From Candidatus Anammoximicrobium sp. (GTDB taxonomy: Bacteria > Planctomycetota > Planctomycetia > Pirellulales > Pirellulaceae), in NCBI GenBank assembly GCA_012515235.1, contig JAAYYU010000110.1:1-64000 (forward strand): DNA of 64,000 nt, given 5' to 3'. The notes under the pieces are model-generated. The model did not search any database. It was not told the origin of the DNA and was given only the letters and a program-made list of their open reading frames with translations. Each line of letters begins with the position of its first letter. The stretch's first letter is position 1. Positions 47,256 through 55,129 of the stretch are shown one piece after another. A program made the position numbers and the translations under genes.

Positions 47256-47815
47256 AGATCTACACGAAGACCGGAGACGAAGGGCAAACAGGGCTGCTGG
47301 CCGGGCAGCGCGTCGCCAAGGATCATCCCCGCGTGGAAGCCTGCGGCACGGTTGACGAGTTGAACGCGATGCTGGGCCTGGCCCGCGCCGCCGGACTGCC
47401 GCCGGACGCAGAGGCGGTGATCCAGCGCGTGCAAAACGAACTGTTCAATCTCGGTTCGCAGTTGGCCGCCAGCGATCCGGAAGTCCTGCCGATCCCGTTG
47501 ATTTCGCCGCGGAACGTGACCGCGCTGGAACAGGACATCGATCGTTTTGAGCAGGCCCTGACGCCGCTCAACGCGTTCATCCTGCCCGCGGGCGGTTTGG
47601 CCGCCGCCTCGCTGCACGTGGCCCGCACCGTTTGCCGCCGCGCGGAGCGGCGCGTCGTGACCCTCGCCGCCCTGCCCGGCGAAGGCGTCTCGGAGACCGT
47701 CCTCCGCTATCTGAACCGGCTGGGCGATCTGCTGTTCGTCGCCGCGCGGCTGGCCAACGCCTGCACCGGCGTCGGCGACGTGGCCTGGAATCAGGTGCGC
47801 GGAGAAGAAACGTAG
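47252..47815 (+). CDS. pduO: PduO-type cob(I)alamin adenosyltransferase
   Basis: The 187-residue protein shows the PduO/MMAB signature: MKIYTKTGDEGQTGLLAG at the N terminus, VEACGTVDELNAMLGLAR, and SLHVARTVCRRAERRVV further on. It transfers adenosine from ATP to cob(I)alamin, making the coenzyme B12 used by adenosylcobalamin enzymes. Its ATG overlaps the miaB stop in an ATGA. Its 3' end overlaps the convergent rhomboid gene by 25 bases (47791-47815). A B12-type radical SAM gene lies 6 kb away, though that family generally uses methylcobalamin-like forms. Length is typical. Confidence 0.92.
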   Translation: MKIYTKTGDEGQTGLLAGQRVAKDHPRVEACGTVDELNAMLGLARAAGLPPDAEAVIQRVQNELFNLGSQLAASDPEVLPIPLISPRNVTALEQDIDRFEQALTPLNAFILPAGGLAAASLHVARTVCRRAERRVVTLAALPGEGVSETVLRYLNRLGDLLFVAARLANACTGVGDVAWNQVRGEET

Positions 47816-48735
47816 CCCCAGATCATCCCGGCCAACAAGCCGCCGCCGTGCGCCAGGTTGGCCATCTGCAGGCTGTCTCCCAGGACCCCGGTGAAACCGA
47901 TCGTCATCCAGCCCAGCAGAAAAACGACCGTCCCGGCGTTCACAAACAAACCTGAGCCGGGATGATACACGGTCTTCATCCACAGGTAACCCATCAGGCC
48001 GTAGACGACGCCAGACATGCCCAGGAAGAACGGGCCGCCGCTGAGGGTGCCCCAGGTGGCCGGCGCCAGCCCCTGCGCGGCGTTGGAGGGCAGCGCGATC
48101 AACAGCATCAACACGCCCAGGCGAGCCGCACCTTGACGCATCTCGATGGCCCGCGCAAAGATGTGGAACATGATCATGTTGAACAGCAAGTGCAGGACGT
48201 CGGCGTGCAGGAAAATCGGGGTCACCAGCCGCCACCATTGGCCGCGGCGGATGTCGATCAGCCGGTCCTGAGTGCGGCTCGGGTCCCAGTCCGCTCGTTG
48301 GGCGTGGCGGGCGTCGCAAAAGCCCAGCGAGCGCATCGCGGCGCTGCGGTCGTTGCGTCCGAAGCCGGACAGGACGAACAGGACGACGCACAGCGCGATG
48401 ACCGCCGCCGTCAAAGGCGTCGCGCGGAGGCCCGATTGCTGCCAACGGCCGCCGCCTACGGGGATCACGTTCTTCCGTGCCAGGTCGCGCCGCTTCGCCT
48501 GGGCTTGCAGCACGGCGCTGGCTTCCCGCACCACGCCGTGATAGCGGGCGTCGTCGGGGTTCCGACGGAACTCGTCCAGCGCGTCGCGGGCCACCGCCAC
48601 CTGGTCTTCGTCCCGGACCCAAATCGTCCACCAATCCGTGTCCGGCTCGGCGACAGCCGAGATGTCCTGGGTGACCAGGAAGGCCGTAAACCGGTCGGCT
48701 TGCGTCTGTGTTTGTAGCGTGCCAATCTGTCGCAT
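47791..48735 (-). CDS. rhomboid intramembrane serine protease
   Basis: The ATG at 48735 gives 314 residues. An N-terminal cytosolic domain of about 100 residues resembles that of GlpG. The membrane core has WRLVTPIFLHADVLHLLFNM, the catalytic Ser241 in GMSGVVYG and catalytic His296 in NLAHGGG. Six membrane helices fit the pattern. Rhomboids cut single-pass proteins within the bilayer. The gene starts two bases after the nagB stop on the same strand, so the two are co-transcribed, an unusual pairing. The 3' end overlaps pduO by 25 bases tail to tail. Confidence 0.92.
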   Translation of the reverse strand: MRQIGTLQTQTQADRFTAFLVTQDISAVAEPDTDWWTIWVRDEDQVAVARDALDEFRRNPDDARYHGVVREASAVLQAQAKRRDLARKNVIPVGGGRWQQSGLRATPLTAAVIALCVVLFVLSGFGRNDRSAAMRSLGFCDARHAQRADWDPSRTQDRLIDIRRGQWWRLVTPIFLHADVLHLLFNMIMFHIFARAIEMRQGAARLGVLMLLIALPSNAAQGLAPATWGTLSGGPFFLGMSGVVYGLMGYLWMKTVYHPGSGLFVNAGTVVFLLGWMTIGFTGVLGDSLQMANLAHGGGLLAGMIWGYVSSPRT

Positions 48736-48737
48736 GA

Positions 48738-49550
48738 CTATTGCTTGCCAATCCCCAATTCGCGCCACTGGCCGGTCTCCAGCAGCCTCTGAGCCCGTTC
48801 GAACTCGGCGTAACACTCGCGGCGGGTCAACCAGCCGCCGGCGTCCTCGTCCAAAACGGCGATCACGTCCCGGTGCAACTGCAGCGCCGACGCCGTAACC
48901 TGCGCCGTCACGGGACCTTCGATCGCACTTCGCACGGCCGACGCCTTGCCGGGGCCGGTGGCCAGCAGCAGGCAGCGCCGCGAATCGAGAATCGTCGCGA
49001 CGCCCATCGTGATCGCCAACCGGGGCACCTGATCCTCGCTGCCAAAGAAGCGGGCGTTGTCGCGAATGGTCTCGCCCGTCAGGCTTTTCACGCGCGTCCG
49101 GCTGCCCAGCGACGAGCCGGGTTCGTTAAAGGCGATATGCCCGTCGCTGCCGATCCCCAGGACCTGCAGGTCGATGCCTCCGGCGGCGCGAATCATCTGC
49201 TCGTACTTTTCGCAGGAAGACTCGAAATCCAGCGACAAGCCGTCGGGCACGTGCGTCTTCGCCGGGTCCAGGTTCACATGCCGGAACAAGTTTTCCTGCA
49301 TGAAGTACCGGTAACTCTGCGGATGGGTCGCTTCCAAGCCCACGTATTCGTCGAGGTTGAACGTGGTCACCTGCGAGAAATCGAGTCCTTCTTCGCGGTG
49401 CAAACGAATCAACTGCCGATACAAGCCCAGCGGCGTTCCGCCCGTAGGCAAACCCAGTACGCAAGCGGGTTTGCGGCGAATGAGTTCCGCTACGAAACAC
49501 GCCGCACGGACCGCTACCGCGTCCGCGTTCTTCTCGATGATCACCCGCAC
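48738..49550 (-). CDS. nagB: glucosamine-6-phosphate deaminase
   Basis: The GTG at 49550 is preferred because GGGAGGGG stands seven bases upstream; an upstream ATG at 49586 is less well placed. Length is 270 residues. Motifs are complete: CVLGLPTGGTPLGLYRQL (phosphate loop), FNLDEYVG (Asp of the ring-opening base) and VLGIGSDGHIAFNEPG (catalytic His-Asp). It converts glucosamine-6-phosphate to fructose-6-phosphate and ammonia. No nagA, sugar kinase or transporter is next to it; the sodium/solute symporter 2 kb away has unknown substrate. The rhomboid gene follows at once on the same strand. Confidence 0.93.
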   Translation of the reverse strand: MRVIIEKNADAVAVRAACFVAELIRRKPACVLGLPTGGTPLGLYRQLIRLHREEGLDFSQVTTFNLDEYVGLEATHPQSYRYFMQENLFRHVNLDPAKTHVPDGLSLDFESSCEKYEQMIRAAGGIDLQVLGIGSDGHIAFNEPGSSLGSRTRVKSLTGETIRDNARFFGSEDQVPRLAITMGVATILDSRRCLLLATGPGKASAVRSAIEGPVTAQVTASALQLHRDVIAVLDEDAGGWLTRRECYAEFERAQRLLETGQWRELGIGKQ

Positions 49551-49811
49551 CAAGCCCCTCCCGCTGCCATCGCCGCTGAAAGTCAAGAAACCTCATTCCG
49601 CCGCATGTTGTAACCCATCTTACCCTCGGAACCAACGGGTGCTAGCTGAATCTCAGGCGTTCGCGATCCTGCCCGGAATCGTCTGGTGCCATCAACGGGG
49701 ATGGGTTTATAATCGCCGCCAACCCGCTGGGCGGAACCGGACGATGTTCCCTAAGGCCGCACGCCGCGAGGATTTGGCGGCACCCTGGTTGACAGAAAAG
49801 GAGTTCCCATC

Positions 49812-50675
49812 GTGCGCACCATTGCCATCATCAACCAGAAGGGCGGCGTCGGAAAGACCACGACCGCCGTGAATCTGAGCGCCGCTTTGGCAGAGCAAGG
49901 CCAGCGCGTGTGCCTGATCGACTTGGACCCCCAGGCCCATGCCTCGTTGCACTTGGGAGCGGCGTTGCGCGAGGACCGCGGATCGGTCTATCAAGTCTTG
50001 ACCGGCGACACGCGGCTGTCAGAAGTCCGCGTTCAGATTGCCGAACGCCTGTGGCTGGTGCCGTCGCATCTGGACCTGGCCGCGGCCGAGTTGGAACTGG
50101 CCGGCGAGGTCGGCCGGGAACTGATCCTGCGGGACAAACTTATGCTGGACGACGGCGACTTCGATTACCTGATCATCGACTGCCCGCCGTCTCTGGGCGT
50201 GCTGACACTCAACGCGCTGACCGCGGTCAAGGAAATCTTCCTGCCTTTGCAGCCCCATTTCCTGGCCCTGCACGGATTCGGCAAGCTGCTCCGCACCGTC
50301 GACGTCGTCGCCCAGCGTTTGAATCCCGGCCTGCGACTGGCCGGGGTCGTGCTGTGCATGTATGAATCCGGGACGCGATTGGCCGCGGAAGTCAGTTCGG
50401 ATGTCGAGGCGTTTCTCGCCCAACAACAGTCGGCGACGGCCGTTTGGGCCGGCGCCAAGAGTTTTGCGACACGGATTCGCCGCAACATCCGGCTGGCCGA
50501 AGCGCCCAGTTTCGGACAGACGATCTTTCAATACGCGCCCGACTCCAACGGCGCCAGGGACTATCGGCGACTGGCCCGCGAAGTCCTGGGCCTTCCCCTG
50601 GAGGACGACACGGACCCGCCACGGCGCAGCCGGCCCGCAGCCTCGATCGAAACCGTCGAAGCCAGTTTGCTGTGA
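49812..50675 (+). CDS. ParA/Soj family ATPase, orphan
   Basis: The GTG at 49812 follows AAGGAG at about eight bases and gives 287 residues. The deviant Walker A is INQKGGVGKTTTAVNLSAAL with the signature Lys, Walker A' is CLIDLDPQAHAS, and Walker B is YLIIDCPPSLG. These match ParA/Soj-type ATPases that position chromosomes, plasmids or protein clusters. No parB lies beside it, so a chromosomal ParABS role is uncertain. The C-terminal tail (PPRRSRPAASIETVEASLL) is a low-complexity extension. It may serve cargo positioning. The flanking genes are nagB (divergent) and a symporter (convergent). Confidence 0.9.
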   Translation: MRTIAIINQKGGVGKTTTAVNLSAALAEQGQRVCLIDLDPQAHASLHLGAALREDRGSVYQVLTGDTRLSEVRVQIAERLWLVPSHLDLAAAELELAGEVGRELILRDKLMLDDGDFDYLIIDCPPSLGVLTLNALTAVKEIFLPLQPHFLALHGFGKLLRTVDVVAQRLNPGLRLAGVVLCMYESGTRLAAEVSSDVEAFLAQQQSATAVWAGAKSFATRIRRNIRLAEAPSFGQTIFQYAPDSNGARDYRRLAREVLGLPLEDDTDPPRRSRPAASIETVEASLL

Positions 50676-50771
50676 ACCCTGTGGTGGCAGACACCACGGC
50701 GAAGCGGCGAGCGGGATCGCCGGGAGGACGACAGTCCGCTTCCCGAACAGCCCGAATTCCGCCACGCCTAC

Positions 50772-52520
50772 CTACCGGAACACGTAGTACAGCACCAGGA
50801 GCGTGACTACGACGACCGCGGACAGCGCGCGGTAGTTGCCCAGCCCGCGGCCGTGGACCTCGCCACGCAACGGCTCCCGCCAGTCTTCCCAGACCAACAG
50901 CCTGGCTTCCTCCTTGAGCGGCGCGGGAAACAGGTAAGAGACGCTGACGACGATCACACCGCACAGCGCGCACAGGTAGAACGACGCGATCATCGAAGTC
51001 AATTCCATGCCCGTCAGACTCTGGTGCCAGCTCACGACGGAATTCCAGCCCGTGCGTTCCTGGAACAACTCCAGGAAGAAGATCGCCACGCCGATCAAGT
51101 TGCCGATCACCAGCGCCAGGTAGGCCGCCCGGCCGGTGGCCCGCTTCCAGAATACGCCCAGCAGGAACACGGCCGTGATCGGCGGGGCGACGTAGCAGAT
51201 CAAATCGGTCAAGGCCTGGAACACGGTGTCCTTCTGCCCGAAGATCGGCGACGAGATGATGGCCAGGATCGTCCCCGCGACCGTGGTGATCTTGCCGACG
51301 ACAACCAATTGGTGATCGGACGTCGCGGGCCGGTAACGCTTGACGATGTCGTAAGCGAACAGCGTGGCCGTGGAATTCAAGGCGGCCGAGCACGTTTGCA
51401 TGGCGGCGGCCAGCATGGCCGCCGTGACCAGCCCCTTCAGCCCCCAGGGCAGCATGTGCGTGATCATGAACGTGTAGGTGTCGGCCGGCAACAGGGGGGC
51501 CTCGCCGCGGAACACCGGAGCCCCTTGCTGGACCAGGGCCACACAGATGACGCCCGGCAGCACAAAGAAAAACACCGGCAGAATCTTGAGGAAGGAGCAG
51601 AACAGCGGCCCCAACCGGGCCTGCTTCTCGTCCCTCGCTGCCAGCACCCGCTGGACGATCGTCTGGTCGCAGCACCAGTACCAGATGCCGATCACGGGAT
51701 AGCCCAGCAGGATGCCGTACCAAGGCTGCTTGCTGGGATCGCCCGCGCTCCGCAGAATCGAGAGGAAGTTCTCCGTGGACCAGTTACAGCAGATTTTCGG
51801 ATCGGCGGCTTCGGCCAGCGGATGGGGACAAGTGGCCAGCGTATGGGCCAGTTCCGACCAGCCGCCGACGTGGTAGTAGCCCACCGCCGTGATGCAGATC
51901 GCGCCGATCAGCAAAAGCACCGTCTGGATGCTCTCCGTCCATACGACGGCCAGCAGGCCGCCGATCATGGTGTAGATCCCCGTCAGCCCCGCCAGCACGA
52001 TGATAAAGAACATCATCGGGTCCAGACCCAGGATGGTCGCGCCGGGCTCGATCCCCAGGATGCCGCGAAGCACCAAGGCCGCCGTGTACAGCGCCACGCC
52101 GATGTGAATCACCACGGCCGAGAAGATCGAAACGATCGTCAGCCAGTCGCGGCAGTGGCGATTGAAACGCCGTTCGAGGAAATCCGGCAGCGTGGGCACG
52201 CGCGAGCGGAGGTACAGCGGAGCGAAAAACAGCGACAGCAGGACCAGCGTGAACCCGGCCATCCACTCGAAGTTGCCGTAGACCAGGCCGTACTTGTAGG
52301 CCGTCTCCGCGAAACTGACCAGGTGGACGGTCGAAATGTTGGCGGCGAACATGGCCAGCCCGATCACCGGCCAGCCGAGCGAGTTGCCGGCCAGGAAGTA
52401 GTGGCTTCCCTCGCCGCTCCGGGCACGGAACTGCCTGGCATAGCAGCCCAGCCCCACCACGGCCACCAGGTAGGCTACGACGATCGCAAGGTCAATTCCT
52501 GAGAACTGGGAGGAAATCAA
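50772..52520 (-). CDS. sodium/solute symporter (SSS family)
   Basis: The 582-residue protein has roughly 13-15 membrane helices. It begins IDLAIVVAYLVAVVGLGCYA, and the SSS signature appears in GEGSHYFLAGNSLGWPVIGLAMFAANIST and in FERRFNR-like PTLPDFLERRFNRHCRDW. The central region (GLTGIYTMIGGLLAVVWTES) matches the sugar/SGLT and sialic acid branch. It uses a sodium gradient to import a small solute; substrate is not predictable. The long C-terminal stretch has extra helices typical of SGLT-like members. It is convergent with the ParA gene and is followed upstream by a repeat-rich region. Confidence 0.88.
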   Translation of the reverse strand: MISSQFSGIDLAIVVAYLVAVVGLGCYARQFRARSGEGSHYFLAGNSLGWPVIGLAMFAANISTVHLVSFAETAYKYGLVYGNFEWMAGFTLVLLSLFFAPLYLRSRVPTLPDFLERRFNRHCRDWLTIVSIFSAVVIHIGVALYTAALVLRGILGIEPGATILGLDPMMFFIIVLAGLTGIYTMIGGLLAVVWTESIQTVLLLIGAICITAVGYYHVGGWSELAHTLATCPHPLAEAADPKICCNWSTENFLSILRSAGDPSKQPWYGILLGYPVIGIWYWCCDQTIVQRVLAARDEKQARLGPLFCSFLKILPVFFFVLPGVICVALVQQGAPVFRGEAPLLPADTYTFMITHMLPWGLKGLVTAAMLAAAMQTCSAALNSTATLFAYDIVKRYRPATSDHQLVVVGKITTVAGTILAIISSPIFGQKDTVFQALTDLICYVAPPITAVFLLGVFWKRATGRAAYLALVIGNLIGVAIFFLELFQERTGWNSVVSWHQSLTGMELTSMIASFYLCALCGVIVVSVSYLFPAPLKEEARLLVWEDWREPLRGEVHGRGLGNYRALSAVVVVTLLVLYYVFR

Positions 52521-52853
52521 GGTCGCACCGCCGAGTTAGCATCGTTCGAGTAACTGTCGCCGCGTCAAAGTCGGCACCAGACTCCGAAGTCGTGGCTCGT
52601 TCTTGTTTTCGCGTTGGCTGGGAACAGACGGATCTTGGAATTGCTTGAGGAGCGCGTGCCTTCATTTGCCCTCACTTACCAAGCGACGCACGGTCACCCA
52701 GGCGGACGCCCAGCGTCCGCACCGAGGCGACTTGTGGATGATTTGCCCGGCCTGGCAGGCTTGCCGCTGTTTCACCGCCGTCTTTGCCGCCGCGCAGTTT
52801 GGTTCCCTGAAGCAACGGTGACCGAACTAATTTCCCGGTTTCCGCTGAGTCTG
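52521..52853. other. intergenic region upstream of the symporter
   Basis: This 333-base stretch separates the symporter start from the second palindromic element. I see no supported coding frame, RNA or strong promoter. It is the left part of a 1.04-kb zone with no intact gene. Confidence 0.4.
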
Positions 52854-52947
52854 GGGTCAGGCTTACAGATTTCAGTTTTCGCGGTCCCAGGACCTGCCAC
52901 TTGGAAAGCGACTGCCCCGCGAAAATTGAAATCTGTAAGCCTGACCC
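52854..52947. repeat. long palindromic element, copy 2 (31-bp arms, one mismatch)
   Basis: Bases 52854-52884 and 52917-52947 are reverse complements at 30 of 31 positions around a 32-base loop. The outer sequence GGGTCAGGCTTACAGA is identical to copy 1 at 42245, followed by TTTCA and a TTTT run. Inner arm bases (CGCGG) and loop differ from copy 1, so the two share ends but not centres. It directly abuts the apparent 3' end of an ORF remnant on the minus strand. No internal gene is possible at this size. Confidence 0.85.
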
Positions 52948-53197
52948 TACACGGTGGACGAACTCGCCCACGTCCTTAACCGAGACGAAACACCGGCCGA
53001 TTCCGGCCGTATTGTAGGCGGGAGGCGGCAGTTCCCGCAACGGCACCCACGGCCATCCGCGCGTGGCACGCCGAGCCAGACGAGTAACGGCGTAGGGCAC
53101 AATGAATTCCCCCTTTTCGGAGAGCACTGGCGGCAAGCCGAGTTGCTCGCTGATTCGCAGCAAGGATTCCGCTGCGATTTCGCGGGGATAGCGTCCC
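52948..53197 (-). pseudogene. ORF remnant between palindromic element and hairpin array
   Basis: On the minus strand this stretch reads as plausible protein: YPREIAAESLLRISEQLGLP, then PVLSEKGEFIVPYAVTRLAR, then WPWVPLRELPPPAYNTAGIG and CFVSVKDVGEFVHRV. It continues without a stop into the palindromic element on one side and the hairpin array on the other, and both extensions look non-coding. I do not recognise a family. The most likely reading is an internal fragment of a former gene now bounded by repeats. Confidence 0.4.
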
Positions 53198-53527
53198 CGG
53201 CGCCACCACGCTGGCGAGCAGCGTGGTGGCCCAGGAGGGCGCGGGACGGGGCGGCGACTGGTGCTGAACATGGCTCCACGCTGGCGAGCAGCGTGGTGGC
53301 CCGAAGAGGGCGTGGGACGGGACGGCGACTGGTGCTGAACATGGCTCCACGCTGGCGAGCAGCGTGGTGGCCCAGGAGGGCGTGGGACGGGACGGCGGCT
53401 GGTGCTGAACATGGCTCCACGCTGGCGAGCAGCGTGGTGGCCCAGGAGGGCGCGAGACGGGACGGCGGCTGGTGCTGAACATGGCTCCACGCTGGCGAGC
53501 AGCGTGGTGGCCCGAAGAGGGCGCGAA
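53198..53527. repeat. hairpin repeat array 3 (five copies, period 70)
   Basis: Five identical CCACGCTG-GCGAG-CAGCGTGG hairpins start at 53206, 53276, 53347, 53417 and 53487, all in the same orientation. The intervals are 70, 71, 70 and 70 bases. The unit includes GGTGCTGAACATGGCT before and GTGGCCC(A/G)AGAGG-like sequence after the hairpin. The first copy has an extended 11-bp stem. Flanking unit sequence differs from array 1, yet GAACA-n-GCTCCACG is shared, so the arrays are related. It lies just downstream of the radical SAM gene. Confidence 0.92.
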
Positions 53528-53557
53528 GCGGGCATGGTGGCGGTTGCGGCATTCCGC

Positions 53558-54994
53558 TCACTTCCGCTTCCGCAGCAGGTAGCGGACCGAGCCGGCGACG
53601 ATCCGTCCGAGTTGGCTCCACTGGGAAGGGTTGCTCGCGGCAAATTGGACTTGGCAAAGCAGCAGTCTCGGACGCAGGTAGAACTCGCGAATGAACTGCT
53701 GCTGTTTGGCGAGCAGGATTTCCGGCGTCAGCCCGTGCGGCACGAAGACCGGCTTCCAGTAGTTGAAGCGTTTCCAATCCGATTCGTCCAGCGTCCCGTA
53801 CTCATGCGCGTGCTGGTACTGTTCCGTGCCCGGCATGGGCGTGTTGATCGTCACCACCACGTGCCGCAGCGGGATTCGCTTGGCAAATGCGATTGTCTTC
53901 TCGATGGTTTCGACCGTTTCACGGGGGTGGCCGATCATGAAGAAGCCTTTGGTGACGATTCCCAAACGGCGACAGGCCTCCACCACGCGTTCGACGGCGG
54001 CCGGAGTGATGTTCTTGCGAATCGTCCGCAGGATCTCCTCGTCGGCGCTTTCGATGCCGAAGCTGATGTACCAGCAGCCGTTGTCCCGCATAAAGCGGAG
54101 AAGGTCTTCGTCGACCGTATTGATGCGCGACATGCAACTCCAGGGGAATTTCAAGCCGCGTTGCCGGGCCAGATCGAAGATTTCGTAGATCCGGGACCGC
54201 CGGACGGTAAAGGTGTCGTCCACGAACGAGATCTCCCGCGCCCCGTGCCGGGTCATCAGGAACTCGATTTCCTCGACGATGCTCTGGGCGCTTCGCATCC
54301 GGAACTGGCGTCCGAAGGTCGTGTTTTCGCAGAACGTGCAGGCGTTCGGGCAACCGCGGGAGGTCATGAGATTGGCGACCGGCAGCCGCTTGTAGTTAAA
54401 CGGCGGCGGAGAATAGATCCGCATGTCCGGAATCAGGTCGTAGGCGGGAAACGGCAGCGTGTCCAGGTCGGCGATGTAGGGGCGGCACGGATTGACGACG
54501 ACATTGCCGTTGCGGCGGTAGATCAGGCCTCGCACGCCGGACGGATGGCCTTGATTCGCGATCACTTGCAAAAGTTCGTCCAGTGTGACTTCGCCTTCGT
54601 TGCGGACCGCGTAGTCAAACGCATCGAACTGCAAGGGCTGTTCGGGCTGCGACGAGACGTGCGGCCCGCCGAGGACGACGACGGTTTCGGGGCGGGCGGC
54701 CTTGACCGCCTGGGCCAGTTCCAGAGAACGATGGAAAGCGACCGTCGTGGACGAGATCCCCAACACGCCGTAGCCGCCGGTGTGGAGTTCGGCGACTACG
54801 TCCTCGTTGGTCAAGTCGCGAGCTTCCGCGTCCAGGGCCTGGACCGAGTAGCCTTGCTGGCGAAGGTAGGCCGCCAGGCAGAACACGCCCAAAGGAATCT
54901 GCTTTCCGCCAAAGACCCCCAGTTCGCTGCCATAGCGGTCCATTTTGCTGATGGGAGGGTAGACAAGCAGTACCTTCGGTTTGATCGCCGTCAT
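53558..54994 (-). CDS. B12-binding-domain radical SAM protein
   Basis: The 478-residue protein has an N-terminal cobalamin-binding-like domain (KVLLVYPPI, GVFCLAAYLRQQGYSVQALD, VLGISSTTVAFH, VVLGGPHVS) and a radical SAM domain with Cys215, Cys219 and Cys222 in SRGCPNACTFC. SAM-binding follow-up motifs (FVDDTF, ISFGIESADEEIL) are clear. The usual DxHxxG of tight B12 binding is absent, as in many of these proteins. They catalyse methylation or ring chemistry on lipids or antibiotics, and the exact reaction cannot be read. It is divergent from the glycosyltransferase at 55130 with 135 bases between, so they could share regulation. Confidence 0.9.
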   Translation of the reverse strand: MTAIKPKVLLVYPPISKMDRYGSELGVFGGKQIPLGVFCLAAYLRQQGYSVQALDAEARDLTNEDVVAELHTGGYGVLGISSTTVAFHRSLELAQAVKAARPETVVVLGGPHVSSQPEQPLQFDAFDYAVRNEGEVTLDELLQVIANQGHPSGVRGLIYRRNGNVVVNPCRPYIADLDTLPFPAYDLIPDMRIYSPPPFNYKRLPVANLMTSRGCPNACTFCENTTFGRQFRMRSAQSIVEEIEFLMTRHGAREISFVDDTFTVRRSRIYEIFDLARQRGLKFPWSCMSRINTVDEDLLRFMRDNGCWYISFGIESADEEILRTIRKNITPAAVERVVEACRRLGIVTKGFFMIGHPRETVETIEKTIAFAKRIPLRHVVVTINTPMPGTEQYQHAHEYGTLDESDWKRFNYWKPVFVPHGLTPEILLAKQQQFIREFYLRPRLLLCQVQFAASNPSQWSQLGRIVAGSVRYLLRKRK

Positions 54995-55129
54995 GGCATG
55001 AACTCTTTGGTGATTACGGGCCTACGCCCCATTCTAGGACAACGGGAAGCCGCTGTAAAATGAAGGCTCGGTTCGGCAGTACGCCGCACAGCAGCTGGGC
55101 TTTTATCCGCAGCAGAGAAGCACACAAGC

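Noticed and set aside
53198..53527. CRISPR-like regular repeat spacing
   Set aside because: The sequences between the palindromes are themselves almost identical, the period is 70 bases, and no cas gene is near. This is a tandem hairpin array, not a CRISPR.
52672..53643. Single minus-strand gene spanning the palindrome, fragment and hairpin array
   Set aside because: The translation is repetitive Ser/Pro/Arg text across the hairpins and changes character at the repeat borders. Only the central 250 bases look protein-like.
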